Shown here in pieces: positions 47,675 to 56,183 of a stretch of DNA of 58,453 nucleotides; position 1 is the stretch's first letter; every line of letters begins with the position of its first letter. The translations under genes and the position numbers were made by a program. The notes beneath the pieces are model-generated. The model searched no databases, was not told where the DNA came from, and saw only the letters and a program-made list of their open reading frames with translations. Source of the DNA: Sulfitobacter sp. EhC04 (GTDB lineage: Bacteria > Pseudomonadota > Alphaproteobacteria > Rhodobacterales > Rhodobacteraceae); NCBI RefSeq assembly GCF_001650875.1, contig NZ_LXYI01000004.1:1-58453 (forward strand), given 5' to 3'.

Positions 47675-48232
47675 ATGTCACAGGCGATTTCCCCACCGGC
47701 GCGCGCATTGCGCCTTTGTTTCTCCGTTCTGCTCGGCATCGGGGTTGCGGCATGCGATCACGCGGCACCGGCAGCGGATGCGGTGCCGGAACCCGGTGTG
47801 GTGGAGGCCACGCGGAACGGGCCAGAGGGCGCGCCGCCGGGCAGTTGCTGGGGCCGCACGGTCAGCCCGGCGGTGTTTGAAACCGTGACAGAGCAGGTTC
47901 AGGTTGAACCGGCCAAGGTGAACCCCGACGGCAGCGTGGCCAAGCCCCCGGTGTACCGCTCGGAAACCCATCAGGAAATGGTGGTGGCCCGGCGCGACAA
48001 CTGGTTCGAAACCCCCTGCCCCGAGGTCCTGACGCCCGAGTTCGTCGCCACCCTGCAACGCGCGCTGTCCGCGCGCGGGCTTTATACGCAAGAGATCACC
48101 GGCACGCTGGACGATGCCACCCGTGCGGCGGTCCAAACCTATCAGCAGCCGGCGGGGCCGGACAGCGGTGTGCTTTCGCTCGACGCGGCGCGCGGCCTGG
48201 GGTTGATCGCGGTGGAACGAGACCCTGCGTGA
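47675..48232 (+). CDS. Lipoprotein with peptidoglycan-binding-like domain
   Basis: This 185-residue protein has a lipoprotein signal (lipobox GVAAC, Cys near 27), a Pro/Ala-rich linker, a domain with SCWGRTVSPAVFETVTEQVQV...FETPCPEVL, and a C-terminal PG_binding_1 domain (LTPEFVATLQRALSARGLYTQEITGTLDDATRAAVQTYQQ). It likely tethers the outer membrane to the cell wall. ATG 47675 is chosen because it starts the signal; upstream codons lie in the divergent promoter gap with the ferredoxin gene. Confidence 0.82.
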   Translation: MSQAISPPARALRLCFSVLLGIGVAACDHAAPAADAVPEPGVVEATRNGPEGAPPGSCWGRTVSPAVFETVTEQVQVEPAKVNPDGSVAKPPVYRSETHQEMVVARRDNWFETPCPEVLTPEFVATLQRALSARGLYTQEITGTLDDATRAAVQTYQQPAGPDSGVLSLDAARGLGLIAVERDPA

Positions 48233-48419
48233 AACGGGCGCGCTGACCCGTCGGCGATGACTGGCAATGACACCACGGTTTCCGGACAGCCCGCGTTTGT
48301 CCTGGCCGGGTGCAAAGGAAAAACGGTGGCCTCGGGGCCAGCCCATTGCAGCACATGATACAGTTGAGAACCCGCAGCGGGCGCGGAGCGCAATTCGACC
48401 CCCTACGGCAAGGTGCAAG

Positions 48420-48603
48420 CCGGGCCATCGCCTGCCCGGGGTGGGCGATCCTGACCTCCGTCCATGCCACTTGATTTCTCAACCGTGATGATCCCTGTCA
48501 GAGACATACCCAGCCTCACAAAATCGCCTACCCGTCATGCCAAAGGCATGCCGACGATTGACGGCGCACCTCCGGTGCGACCGGCGGGCAGGCGATGGCC
48601 CGG
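48420..48603. mobile_element. Miniature inverted-repeat element, copy 2 (184 bp)
   Basis: Same perfect 19-bp termini as copy 1 at 10964-11102 (48420-48438 and 48585-48603), but in opposite orientation and with about 45 extra bases. The extra segment contains two mini-hairpins, ATGCC/GGCAT and CGCACC/GGTGCG. Homology with copy 1 continues past 48603 for ~50 bp. The leading part of the gap, 48233-48419, shows no gene. Confidence 0.75.
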
Positions 48604-48765
48604 CGCCTTCGGCTTGTTCCGGGCTTTGGTGCCACTGATTGACGGCAGCCTTTGTCCACTTATCTGACCTTAGCGCGCGTTGCCGCGAATGTCCCGAAAG
48701 AGCCTTTGCCGCATTCCACCCGCGCGGAGTCAAGGCCGAAGGCCGCCGCGCAGCCGACATTCACC

Positions 48766-48803
48766 GCAACCAGGTCCCGAAGTTTCCTTCGGGACCTGGT
48801 TGC
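48766..48803. other. Perfect 17-bp stem hairpin
   Basis: GCAACCAGGTCCCGAAG and its exact complement flank a TTTC loop. It lies between the two miniature elements in the 48.2-49.1 kb gap. It could be a terminator or a palindromic repeat unit. The stretch before it (48640-48765) holds decayed repeat-like sequence and no gene. Confidence 0.75.
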
Positions 48804-48852
48804 TTGTCATCAGACTGCCCTGAACGGCTCTCGGCCCCGCATTGCTTCATTA

Positions 48853-49055
48853 TAGCGTTTCGCGTTAAACCTGAATCACCTGACGCTGCCTGAAATCATA
48901 GATTTCAACGCGTTACTGCGCCCCGCCTTAAACTTGAATCGCCAATACCCTGCCGCGCTGCGCGCTCTCGGGACATTGGCGATGGGGTATGCTTCAGGTT
49001 AAAGGCGGGACGCTGTAGGTGATAAGTTGTGTCTCAAGGTAAACGCGAAACGCTG
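48853..49055. mobile_element. MITE-like element with TA flanks (203 bp)
   Basis: The ends TAGCGTTTCGCGTTAAACCT (48853-48872) and AGGTAAACGCGAAACGCTG (49037-49055) are near-perfect inverted repeats, each with TA just outside (48851-48852, 49056-49057). A second inner inverted pair, CCGCCTTAAACTTGAATCGCCAAT with CATTGGCGATGGGG...AGGTTAAAGGCGG, is nested within. No transposase is present. Confidence 0.75.
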
Positions 49056-49063
49056 TAACGGCA

Positions 49064-49086
49064 AAGGGCACCCGCCGGATGCCCTT
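49064..49086 (-). terminator. Hairpin downstream of degP
   Basis: AAGGGCA and TGCCCTT form a 7-bp stem 26 bases after the degP stop (minus strand), followed there by TTTGCCGTT. It probably terminates the rpiA-degP operon. Confidence 0.6.
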
Positions 49087-49111
49087 GTCCTTCGCTCTGC
49101 GCCGAGAAAAC

Positions 49112-50590
49112 TCAGCTTTCCAGCGTCAGCGCCACAAAGCGCGGATCACCGGCGCGGCGCACCAGCAGCAGCAGCGACTTGCGGCCCGCGTCCTTAGCCG
49201 CCTCGATCCGGGCTTCCAGATCGGCGATGCTGGTCACCTTCTGCTGCCCGGCCTCGGTGATGATATCCCCGACACGCAGCCCTTTCTCAAAGGCCTCTGA
49301 CGTCTCATCGACTTCTGTGACCGCCAGACCGACGGTGCCTGCCTCGGCCCCCAGCTCTTCGCGGATCTCATCGGTGAGCGGCGTCAGGGTCAGACCCAGC
49401 ATGGAGGTCTGGGCCGGTGCATCCTGCGGCGCGTCCTCGGGCGACATGGCCGGTTCCTCGCTGTCCGCATCCTCGCGGCGGCCCAGCACCACCTTGACGG
49501 TCTGGCTCTTGCCCTCGCGCATCACGGTGACGCGCACGCTGGCCCCCACGGGCGAATTGCCGACCTGACGCACCAGCGCCCGTGTATCGGCCACTTCGAC
49601 ACCGTCAAAGGACATGATCACATCGCCGGTCAGCAGCCCGGCTTCCTTGGCAGGGCCATCCGGCACATCGGTGATCAGCGCACCCGTGGCAGAGGCAAGC
49701 CCCAACCCTTCGGCGATGTCAGAGGTCACATCCTGAATCCGCACCCCCAGCCAGCCGCGCCGCGTCTCGCCAAATTCCTTGAGCTGGTCGACCACGCGGG
49801 TGACCACGTTGGAGGCCATCGAGAAGCCGATGCCGATGGAACCGCCATTGGGCGACAGGATCGCGGTGTTCACCCCGATCACCTGTCCGTCCATGTTGAA
49901 CAGCGGTCCGCCGGAGTTGCCCCGGTTGATCGCCGCGTCGGTCTGGATGTAATCGTCATAGGTGCCCGACAGGGCGCGGTTGCGCGCCGAAACGATGCCC
50001 GCGCTGACGGAAAACCCCTGCCCCAGCGGGTTGCCCATGGCAATCACCCAATCGCCCACCCGCGCCTTGTTGCTGTCGCCGAAGGTGACATAGGGCAGCG
50101 GGCTGTCCGCCTCGACCTTGAGCAGGGCAATATCGGTATTGGGGTCGGTGCCGATCACCTTGGCGATCAGTTCCTTGCCGGAAAAGAATTCGATGGTGAT
50201 TTCATCCGCCCCGTCAATGACATGGTTGTTGGTGACCACATAGCCATCTTCCGAGATCACAAAGCCGGAGCCCAGCGCAGAGGACCGGCGCGGGCGTTCG
50301 CCGTCACCGCCATTGTTGCGGTCGCGGAACTCGCGAAAGAAATCCTCAAACGGCGAACCCTCGGGCACGATGCCCTGCGGGCCGGTGCGCCCTTCGACCA
50401 CGGTGGAGGTGGTGATGTTCACAACCGAAGGGCTGATCTGCTCTGCCAGCGGGGCCAGGCTTTCGGGCTTGGCCAATACCGCGATGGCCTGCGCCACCAT
50501 CAGCACAAAGGCCAGCAGGCTCAACATCAGCCCCCTGAACAACCGGCTTTCATGGAATGGAACGGCGCGCGCTTGTGCCCGTGACTGCAT
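49112..50590 (-). CDS. degP: Periplasmic Do-like serine protease/chaperone (DegP/DegQ family)
   Basis: This 492-residue HtrA protein has an N-terminal membrane/signal segment (~20-40). The trypsin-like domain has an intact triad (VVTNNHVI His, NTDIALLK Asp, INRGNSGGPLF Ser ~225), followed by two PDZ domains (~290-380 and ~400-490). It degrades or refolds damaged envelope proteins. Located after hflK-hflC, a classic alphaproteobacterial order. Contrast with the inactive protease-fold protein at 23318. The 227-bp gap upstream (50591-50817) shows no gene. Confidence 0.95.
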   Translation of the reverse strand: MQSRAQARAVPFHESRLFRGLMLSLLAFVLMVAQAIAVLAKPESLAPLAEQISPSVVNITTSTVVEGRTGPQGIVPEGSPFEDFFREFRDRNNGGDGERPRRSSALGSGFVISEDGYVVTNNHVIDGADEITIEFFSGKELIAKVIGTDPNTDIALLKVEADSPLPYVTFGDSNKARVGDWVIAMGNPLGQGFSVSAGIVSARNRALSGTYDDYIQTDAAINRGNSGGPLFNMDGQVIGVNTAILSPNGGSIGIGFSMASNVVTRVVDQLKEFGETRRGWLGVRIQDVTSDIAEGLGLASATGALITDVPDGPAKEAGLLTGDVIMSFDGVEVADTRALVRQVGNSPVGASVRVTVMREGKSQTVKVVLGRREDADSEEPAMSPEDAPQDAPAQTSMLGLTLTPLTDEIREELGAEAGTVGLAVTEVDETSEAFEKGLRVGDIITEAGQQKVTSIADLEARIEAAKDAGRKSLLLLVRRAGDPRFVALTLES

Positions 50591-50817
50591 GGGGTCGTCT
50601 CCTGCTTTATCCGATGGGGCAAGCCTGCCCGAAACATCTTGCCAACAGAGTGCATGGTGAACCGATGCACCGCAATATCAAAGATGTGCCTGATCACGGG
50701 GTTTTCAACAGCGCCCAGGCCAATCAGTGCAGCGCTGCGGCCGGTTCGTGCCTGAAACAGGCCGTCATGCCATCGCGGCATGAGATTTGCGGGAAATTCC
50801 CCCCCCCACAGCCCGGA

Positions 50818-51012
50818 TCACAGCCCGATCTGGAAGGCGGTCCAGATCAGGATCAGGCCACACACCACAACCAGCGCGCCGATCTGGCGCACGACAGTTT
50901 GCGGCATCTCGCGCAGCATCTCCAGCATACGCTCCAAAAGCGAAGGGGCCAGCGCATAGACCAGCCCCTCCAGCACCATCACCAGCCCGAAAGCCAGCAG
51001 CAGCAATGTCAC
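50818..51012 (-). CDS. DUF2065 (YjeT-like) small membrane protein
   Basis: This 64-residue protein has two transmembrane helices (~2-22 and ~42-62), with the DUF2065 pattern LVLEGLVYALAPSLLERMLEML...RQIGALVVVCGLILIW. It overlaps the hflC stop as ATGA. Function is unknown; position suggests a link to the HflKC-protease system. Confidence 0.9.
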   Translation of the reverse strand: MTLLLLAFGLVMVLEGLVYALAPSLLERMLEMLREMPQTVVRQIGALVVVCGLILIWTAFQIGL

Positions 51013-51908
51013 CGGGTTTCACCCTCGTCCGAGCGGCTGCCCTGATCGGACCGCAGGTAGTTGAAGAACTCCGAATCGGGGGACATGACCATGGTCGAAT
51101 TCGCCCCTTTCAGGGCCTCTTCATAGGCGGTCAGGGATCGGTAGAATTCAAAGAATTCCTGATCCTTGCCATAGGCCTGCGCAAAGATCTTGTTGCGCTC
51201 GGCGTCTGCTTCACCCTCGATGATGCGCGCATCGCGGCGCGCCTCTGACAGGATTTCCTCATAGGTCCGGTCGGCCAGCGCCCTGATCCTTTGTGCCGCT
51301 TCCTGACCGCGGGCGCGTTCATCTGTCGCCTCGCGATCCCGTTCGGCGATCATCCGTTGCAGCGTCGCGTCAAAGTTCTGATCCGGCAGGTTGGTCTGCC
51401 GCAACCGCACATCCACAACGCTCAGCCCCAGCACGCTTGCACGCTGGTCCGCATTCTCGCGAATCTGGTCCATCAGCGCCGACCGTTCCGGCGACAGGAT
51501 GGTATTCGACGTGACCCCCTGCGAGCCCAGCACGGCACGAATCTGCGATTCCATGATGCCGCTCAGGTCGTTTTCAGCCTGACGCGTCCCGCCGACGCCG
51601 ATGGCCTGACGGAACTGCACAACATCATCAATGCGGTAGAGCACCAGTGCATCGACCAGCAAACGCCGGTCGTCGGCCGGCGTGATCTCGATCAGCTCGG
51701 TTTCAAGCGTAAGAATGCGGTCCTCGAAACGCACGACCTCGTCCAGCAGCGGCACCTTGAAGCCGATGCCCGGCTCTGTCCTCACCTGCTTGATCTGGCC
51801 AAAGCGCAGCACCAGGGCCTTCTCGCGTTCGTCCACGACAAAGATCGACGACAGCAGCGCAACCAGCGCAATCACCACGATGGGTATCAAAAATCCGATC
51901 TTGCGCAT
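51009..51908 (-). CDS. hflC: Protease modulator HflC
   Basis: This 299-residue SPFH/prohibitin-domain protein has an N-terminal membrane anchor (~4-25) and a periplasmic body that assembles with HflK around FtsH. Family features are FVVDEREKALVLRFGQI, RQAIG..., and the coiled-coil ERDREATDERARGQEAAQRIRALADRTYEEILSEARRDA. Start ATG overlaps the hflK stop (TGATG). Confidence 0.96.
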   Translation of the reverse strand: MRKIGFLIPIVVIALVALLSSIFVVDEREKALVLRFGQIKQVRTEPGIGFKVPLLDEVVRFEDRILTLETELIEITPADDRRLLVDALVLYRIDDVVQFRQAIGVGGTRQAENDLSGIMESQIRAVLGSQGVTSNTILSPERSALMDQIRENADQRASVLGLSVVDVRLRQTNLPDQNFDATLQRMIAERDREATDERARGQEAAQRIRALADRTYEEILSEARRDARIIEGEADAERNKIFAQAYGKDQEFFEFYRSLTAYEEALKGANSTMVMSPDSEFFNYLRSDQGSRSDEGETR

Positions 51909-53140
51909 CAGTTCGACCCTCCATTGCGACGCAACTCGTTCAGCGGCAGATAGGGCACAACACCCTGCCCCCCGCCGCTGCCACCGACACCACCCTCAAG
52001 GATGATCTTGTCGACATCGCCCAGCACCTTTTGCATGGTCTCGATATACAGACGCTTGCGGGTCACTTCCGGGGCCTGCTGGTATTCCGTCAGCACCGCC
52101 TCGAAACGGCTTGCCTCACCAACCGCGTCATTGACGACCCGCGCCCGGTAGCCTTCGGCGGCTTCCAGCAGCTGCGCGCTTTCACCGCGCGCTTCGGCGG
52201 TGCGCCGGTTGGCATAGGCGTCCGCCTGCCGCTCCAGCCGGTCACGTTCCTGTTCGGCAGCCTGCACGTCGCGGAAGGCATCCACAGCCGATTCCTGGGT
52301 TGTGGCCCCATCGGCATTGGTGATCACAACAGTCTGGCTGGGCGGGTCCACCTTGTTCAGGTTGACACGCAGCACGTTGATCCCGGTTTCACGGTTGTCC
52401 AGCGTTGTCTGGATCAACTCCTTGACCCGGTCCGCCACGGCCCCCCGGTCCCGGTTCAGGATCGGTGCCAGTTCGGACTGCGCGATGACTTCACGCATGG
52501 CGGATTCCGAAATCGCGCGCACGCTGGCTTCGGGATCACGCAGCGAGAACTTGAAATCGCGTGCGTTCTTGATGTTCCAGACCACCTGAAAGTCGATGTC
52601 CACGATGTTTTCATCCGTGGTCAGCATCAGCCCGTCATTGTCAGATGCCCCCCGGCCCACGCCGATCTCTTCGGTGCGGTTGGTGGTGACGTCAAAGACT
52701 TCTGCGGTGATGAACGGCCATGGGGCAAAGTTCAGACCTTCGGTGCCGACCTGGTAAAATTCGCCCAGGAAAAGTTCGATGGACTGCTGTTCGGGGCGTA
52801 CCGTGTAAAAGCTGGTAAAGGCCCAAAGCCCCGCCGCCGCCAGAATGCCAAGCCCGACCGTGCCGCGTGTCAGCGCGGGGCCACCGTTGCCGCCACCGCC
52901 GCCGGTGCCATTGCCCCGGTTGCGGTTGCCGCCGCCCATCAGGACGCGAAGCTGTTCCTGGCCCTTCTTGACCAGTTCGTCGATCTCGGGGATCTGCGGC
53001 TTGTCGTTGCCCTGACCGCGACCGCCCTGGCCACGACCGCCGCCCGGACCACGATCACCGCCCTGTCCACCTTGCTCGTTGTCACGACCTCCGCCGTTGT
53101 TGCCGCCCCCTCCCCAGGGGCCGCCCGAATTGCCAGCCAT
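51908..53140 (-). CDS. hflK: Protease modulator HflK
   Basis: This 410-residue SPFH protein has a Gly/Asn/Asp-rich cytoplasmic N-terminus (~1-90, runs of GGGG and GGN), one membrane helix (~92-112), the SPFH domain (SFYTVRPEQQSIELFLGEF, WPFITAEVFDVTTNRTEEIGVG) and a coiled-coil. It forms the HflKC cage with HflC. ATG 53140 (MAGNSGGPWGGGG) is preferred over the ATG at 53170. Confidence 0.96.
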   Translation of the reverse strand: MAGNSGGPWGGGGNNGGGRDNEQGGQGGDRGPGGGRGQGGRGQGNDKPQIPEIDELVKKGQEQLRVLMGGGNRNRGNGTGGGGGNGGPALTRGTVGLGILAAAGLWAFTSFYTVRPEQQSIELFLGEFYQVGTEGLNFAPWPFITAEVFDVTTNRTEEIGVGRGASDNDGLMLTTDENIVDIDFQVVWNIKNARDFKFSLRDPEASVRAISESAMREVIAQSELAPILNRDRGAVADRVKELIQTTLDNRETGINVLRVNLNKVDPPSQTVVITNADGATTQESAVDAFRDVQAAEQERDRLERQADAYANRRTAEARGESAQLLEAAEGYRARVVNDAVGEASRFEAVLTEYQQAPEVTRKRLYIETMQKVLGDVDKIILEGGVGGSGGGQGVVPYLPLNELRRNGGSN

Positions 53141-53226
53141 AAGTCTTTTCCCCTCTGTGCCGCGAAACACGGCCTTCTCAAGTTACTCTATGTACGTTTT
53201 TGAATGTGGGCGCAAACAGCCCGGAT

Positions 53227-54672
53227 TCAAGCAGTGCGGATCGGCTTGCGCATGGTGACCAGTTCTTCGGACATGGTCGGATGCACCGCACAGGTTGCAT
53301 CGAACTGTTCCTTGGTCAGCTTCGCCTTGACCGCAATGCCCGCCATCTGGATCAATTCCCCCGCGTGCGGTGCAACGATATGGCAGCCCAGAACAACGCG
53401 GGTTTCACTGGAAACGACCAGTTTCATCAACACCCTGTCGGGCTTGCCCGCAAAGGCTGTCTGCATCGGCTTGAACGAGGTGCAGTAGATCTCCACAGGC
53501 TCGCGGTCACGCGCGTCTTCCTCGCTCAGCCCCACTGTGCCCATCTCGGGCTGGGTGAAGATGGCAGAGGGGATCAGATCGTGATCCACCGGGGTCGGAT
53601 TGCCACCAAACACCGTCTCGACAAAGGCCATCCCCTCGCGGATCGCCACCGGCGTCAGGTTCACCCGGTCGGTCACATCGCCGATGGCATAGACCGACGG
53701 CACGCCGGTCTGGCTGTAGTCGTTCACCTTGATCTCGCCGCGACGGCCCAGGGTCACACCGATCTCTTCCAGCCCCATGTCCCTGGTCGACGGGTCGCGC
53801 CCGGTGGCGAACAGAACCATGTCGAAGACCTTTTCGCCACCATTGGTCGATTTGACCCAGATCGGCCCGGAGCGCCCTGCGGCCTGCGCCACCTCGCCCC
53901 CCATGGAGGCATCCGATGCGGTGGGTTGCGGGCCATCCTTGCGATCCGTCGCCAGCGCCATCTCGACAATGTTGGTGCCGATGTGCAGGTCGATGCCGCG
54001 CTCGCGCATGCTTTCGGCAACCAGACCGCGGGCTTCGTCGTCAAAGCCGCGCAGGATCTGCGCGCCCCGGTAATATTGCGTCACCTCCACGCCCAGACCG
54101 TGCAGGATGCAGGCAAATTCGCAGGCAATATAGCCACCGCCGATGATCAGCATGGATTTCGGCAATTGTTCCAGATGAAAGATGTCGTCCGAGACGATGC
54201 CCAGATCGGCATTCGGCAGATCGGGGCGCACCGGATGGCCGCCGGTCGCCACCAGAATATGCCTGGCCGTTTTTGTGCTGCCATCGGCCAGTTCGACCGT
54301 ATGCGCATCCTTGAGACGCGCGCGCTGGTCAAAGGTCTCTACCCCGGAACTGGCCAGCAGCTTGCGATAGACCCCTTCCAGCCGGTCCAGTTCATCAGTC
54401 AGCCGGCCCCGGAAATCATGCCAGTCGAACGGCCCCTGCTTGAGGTCCCAGCCATAACATTTGGCCTCGTCCACGACCTCGGAATACCCCGAGGCAAAGA
54501 CCATCAGCTTTTTCGGCACGCAGCCCCGGATCACGCAGGTCCCGCCATAGCGGTCATCCTCTGCCAGTGCGACCTTTGCCCCGTATTCGCCTGCCGCGAC
54601 ACGCGCCGCGCGCACCCCGCCAGAGCCGCCGCCGATCACAAAAAGATCATAGTCGAAATCGGTGTCAGCCAT
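53227..54672 (-). CDS. gor: Glutathione-disulfide reductase
   Basis: This 481-residue flavoenzyme reduces GSSG with NADPH. It has the FAD motif VIGGGSGGVRAARVAA, the redox disulfide GGTCVIRGCVPKKLMV (~45-60), the NADPH-binding GGGYIACEFACILHGLG (~180) and the C-terminal HPTMSEEL His/Glu. About 30 extra residues (roughly KDGPQPTASDASMGGEVAQ) sit inside the NADPH domain relative to a 450-residue standard. ATG 54672 follows AAGGA, 20 bases after the rpiA stop. Confidence 0.95.
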   Translation of the reverse strand: MADTDFDYDLFVIGGGSGGVRAARVAAGEYGAKVALAEDDRYGGTCVIRGCVPKKLMVFASGYSEVVDEAKCYGWDLKQGPFDWHDFRGRLTDELDRLEGVYRKLLASSGVETFDQRARLKDAHTVELADGSTKTARHILVATGGHPVRPDLPNADLGIVSDDIFHLEQLPKSMLIIGGGYIACEFACILHGLGVEVTQYYRGAQILRGFDDEARGLVAESMRERGIDLHIGTNIVEMALATDRKDGPQPTASDASMGGEVAQAAGRSGPIWVKSTNGGEKVFDMVLFATGRDPSTRDMGLEEIGVTLGRRGEIKVNDYSQTGVPSVYAIGDVTDRVNLTPVAIREGMAFVETVFGGNPTPVDHDLIPSAIFTQPEMGTVGLSEEDARDREPVEIYCTSFKPMQTAFAGKPDRVLMKLVVSSETRVVLGCHIVAPHAGELIQMAGIAVKAKLTKEQFDATCAVHPTMSEELVTMRKPIRTA

Positions 54673-54692
54673 GGGTTTGTCCTTATTCTCGA

Positions 54693-55481
54693 TCACTCGG
54701 TGAGGTCGGAAAACAGATTGTCCGTTTCCACAAAATCCAGCCGCTCTGTCGCGACTGTCCCCTCATTTATGTCGCGCACCTCGACCCTGCCATCCCCATA
54801 GCCGATCACAACCGCGTCACAGATGTCGATGAACAACCCGTTTTCGACCACGCCGGGCATCTGGTTCAGGACCAGCGCCAATTGCCGCGCATTGCCGATC
54901 CGGTTCAGGTGCAGGTCCAGGATATGGTTGCCCTCATCGGTGATGAAAGGCGTATCGCCGTTCATCCGCAGGGTGGAGGACCGGCCCAGCACGTCCATCG
55001 AGATCAGCGTTTCCTCGACCAGCGCCTGTGTGGTCTGCCAGCCAAAGGGGATCACCTCGACCGGCAGGGGAAAGGCGCCCAGATGTTCGACTTCCTTGCC
55101 GATGTCGGCAATGACCACCATCTGGTCAGAGGCCGTCGCCACGATCTTTTCCTGCAACAGCGCGCCGCCGCCGCCCTTGATCAGGTTCAGTTCGCCGTCG
55201 AATTCATCCGCGCCGTCAATGGTCAGGTCCAGCCATTTCGCCTCATCCAGGCTGATCACCTCGATGCCGACATTGCGCGCCAGTTCCGCCGTGCGGGTCG
55301 ATGTCGGGACCCCACGGATGCGCAACCCGTCCTCGCGCACCATCTCGCCCAGGCAGCGCACCAGCCAGGCGGCGGTGGACCCGGTGCCCAGCCCCACGCG
55401 CATGCCGTCCTCGACAAACTGGGCCGCACGTTTCGCGGCAACGAACTTTGCCTTGTCGATGGGGGACAATTCTCCGGCCAT
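54693..55481 (-). CDS. rpiA: Ribose-5-phosphate isomerase A
   Basis: This 262-residue enzyme interconverts ribose-5-phosphate and ribulose-5-phosphate in the pentose phosphate and Calvin-type pathways. Motifs are GLGTGSTAAWLVRCLGE, GVPTSTRTAELA, TIDGADEFDGELNLIKGGGGALLQEKI and the late GVVENGLFIDICD. It is the first gene of rpiA-gor-hflK-hflC-DUF2065-degP. Confidence 0.97.
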   Translation of the reverse strand: MAGELSPIDKAKFVAAKRAAQFVEDGMRVGLGTGSTAAWLVRCLGEMVREDGLRIRGVPTSTRTAELARNVGIEVISLDEAKWLDLTIDGADEFDGELNLIKGGGGALLQEKIVATASDQMVVIADIGKEVEHLGAFPLPVEVIPFGWQTTQALVEETLISMDVLGRSSTLRMNGDTPFITDEGNHILDLHLNRIGNARQLALVLNQMPGVVENGLFIDICDAVVIGYGDGRVEVRDINEGTVATERLDFVETDNLFSDLTE

Positions 55482-55592
55482 GGGGCAGCTTCCTTTTGCG
55501 TAACCTGACGGGGTTATAGGGACATTGGCCGCCCGGTGCGAGGGGCAAGGGCCGGGTTTTTGCGCAAAATCGAAAGGTCCGTCCCCAGGCCG

Positions 55593-55622
55593 CGCATCGC
55601 CGGGCCGAGGTGCGGCGATGCG
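55593..55622. repeat. REP-like palindrome, copy 1
   Basis: CGCATCGCC and GGCGATGCG flank GGGCCGAGGTGC. A related unit, CGCATCGCCGGGCGGCGGTG, lies at 58276-58300 after sdaA. Both are outside genes. Confidence 0.6.
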
Positions 55623-55830
55623 CCCGCGGTGACGGGCGCTTTATGGCAGTCAAGCACCTCAGAGTCATAGGTTATCCCGAACAGCAGCCCCATCGCCGTG
55701 ATGGAGGCAGCCGGTCCGTGCGACGTCAGACGACTTTGACCTTTGCGTCATAAACTGATCCAAAACGGGAAAGCGGACCTTCGCACAGATCGCGGCGAAT
55801 GGCGGGAAGGAGCCCAGAGTGACATGAGGC

Positions 55831-55970
55831 GTCAGCCGGGTATCGCCCGACCTGGAGGGCGTTCCAGACCTGTATGTGATGGGAAACGTTTCAGCCCGCA
55901 GACCGGATCATGGCTTGGCTGACGGTGCAAAATCGCCCTCCGGGGGGAGGTCGGGCGATGCCCGGCTGAC
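55831..55970. repeat. 140-bp segment bounded by long inverted repeats
   Basis: GTCAGCCGGGTATCGCCCGA (from 55831, continuing CCTGGAGGGCG to 55861) is inversely repeated at 55934-55970, with one substitution and a short G-run insertion. The interior (55862-55933) is not coding. The surrounding gap 55482-56183 holds no convincing gene; other parts (around 55735-55830 and 56030-56090) look like decayed dispersed repeats sharing CGACTTTGACC and CGGACCTTC words. Confidence 0.75.
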
Positions 55971-56183
55971 GCCGGGCGGAGGCGCTTGGGGGTAGGCACC
56001 GCGCCAATGGCACGGCAACAACGTCCCGCTCAGCCGACTTTGACCCAGACCGCGCAGAAGGTCCGGCCAGCGCCTCAAACGCCACCGGCTGCCGCCCGGC
56101 CCAGACCGGATTCAGTTGCTGGCAATCCATCAAACGTCGTTTTCGAACGTGCGCGCGGCCCTGCCTGCGCTACGTCAGGTTTC

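Noticed and set aside
48464..48667. 67-codon ORF MPLDFSTVMIP... matched by a similar frame at 10801-11058
   Set aside because: The similarity is real but comes from the shared DNA repeat; the copies differ by an insertion of hairpins and show no coding features.
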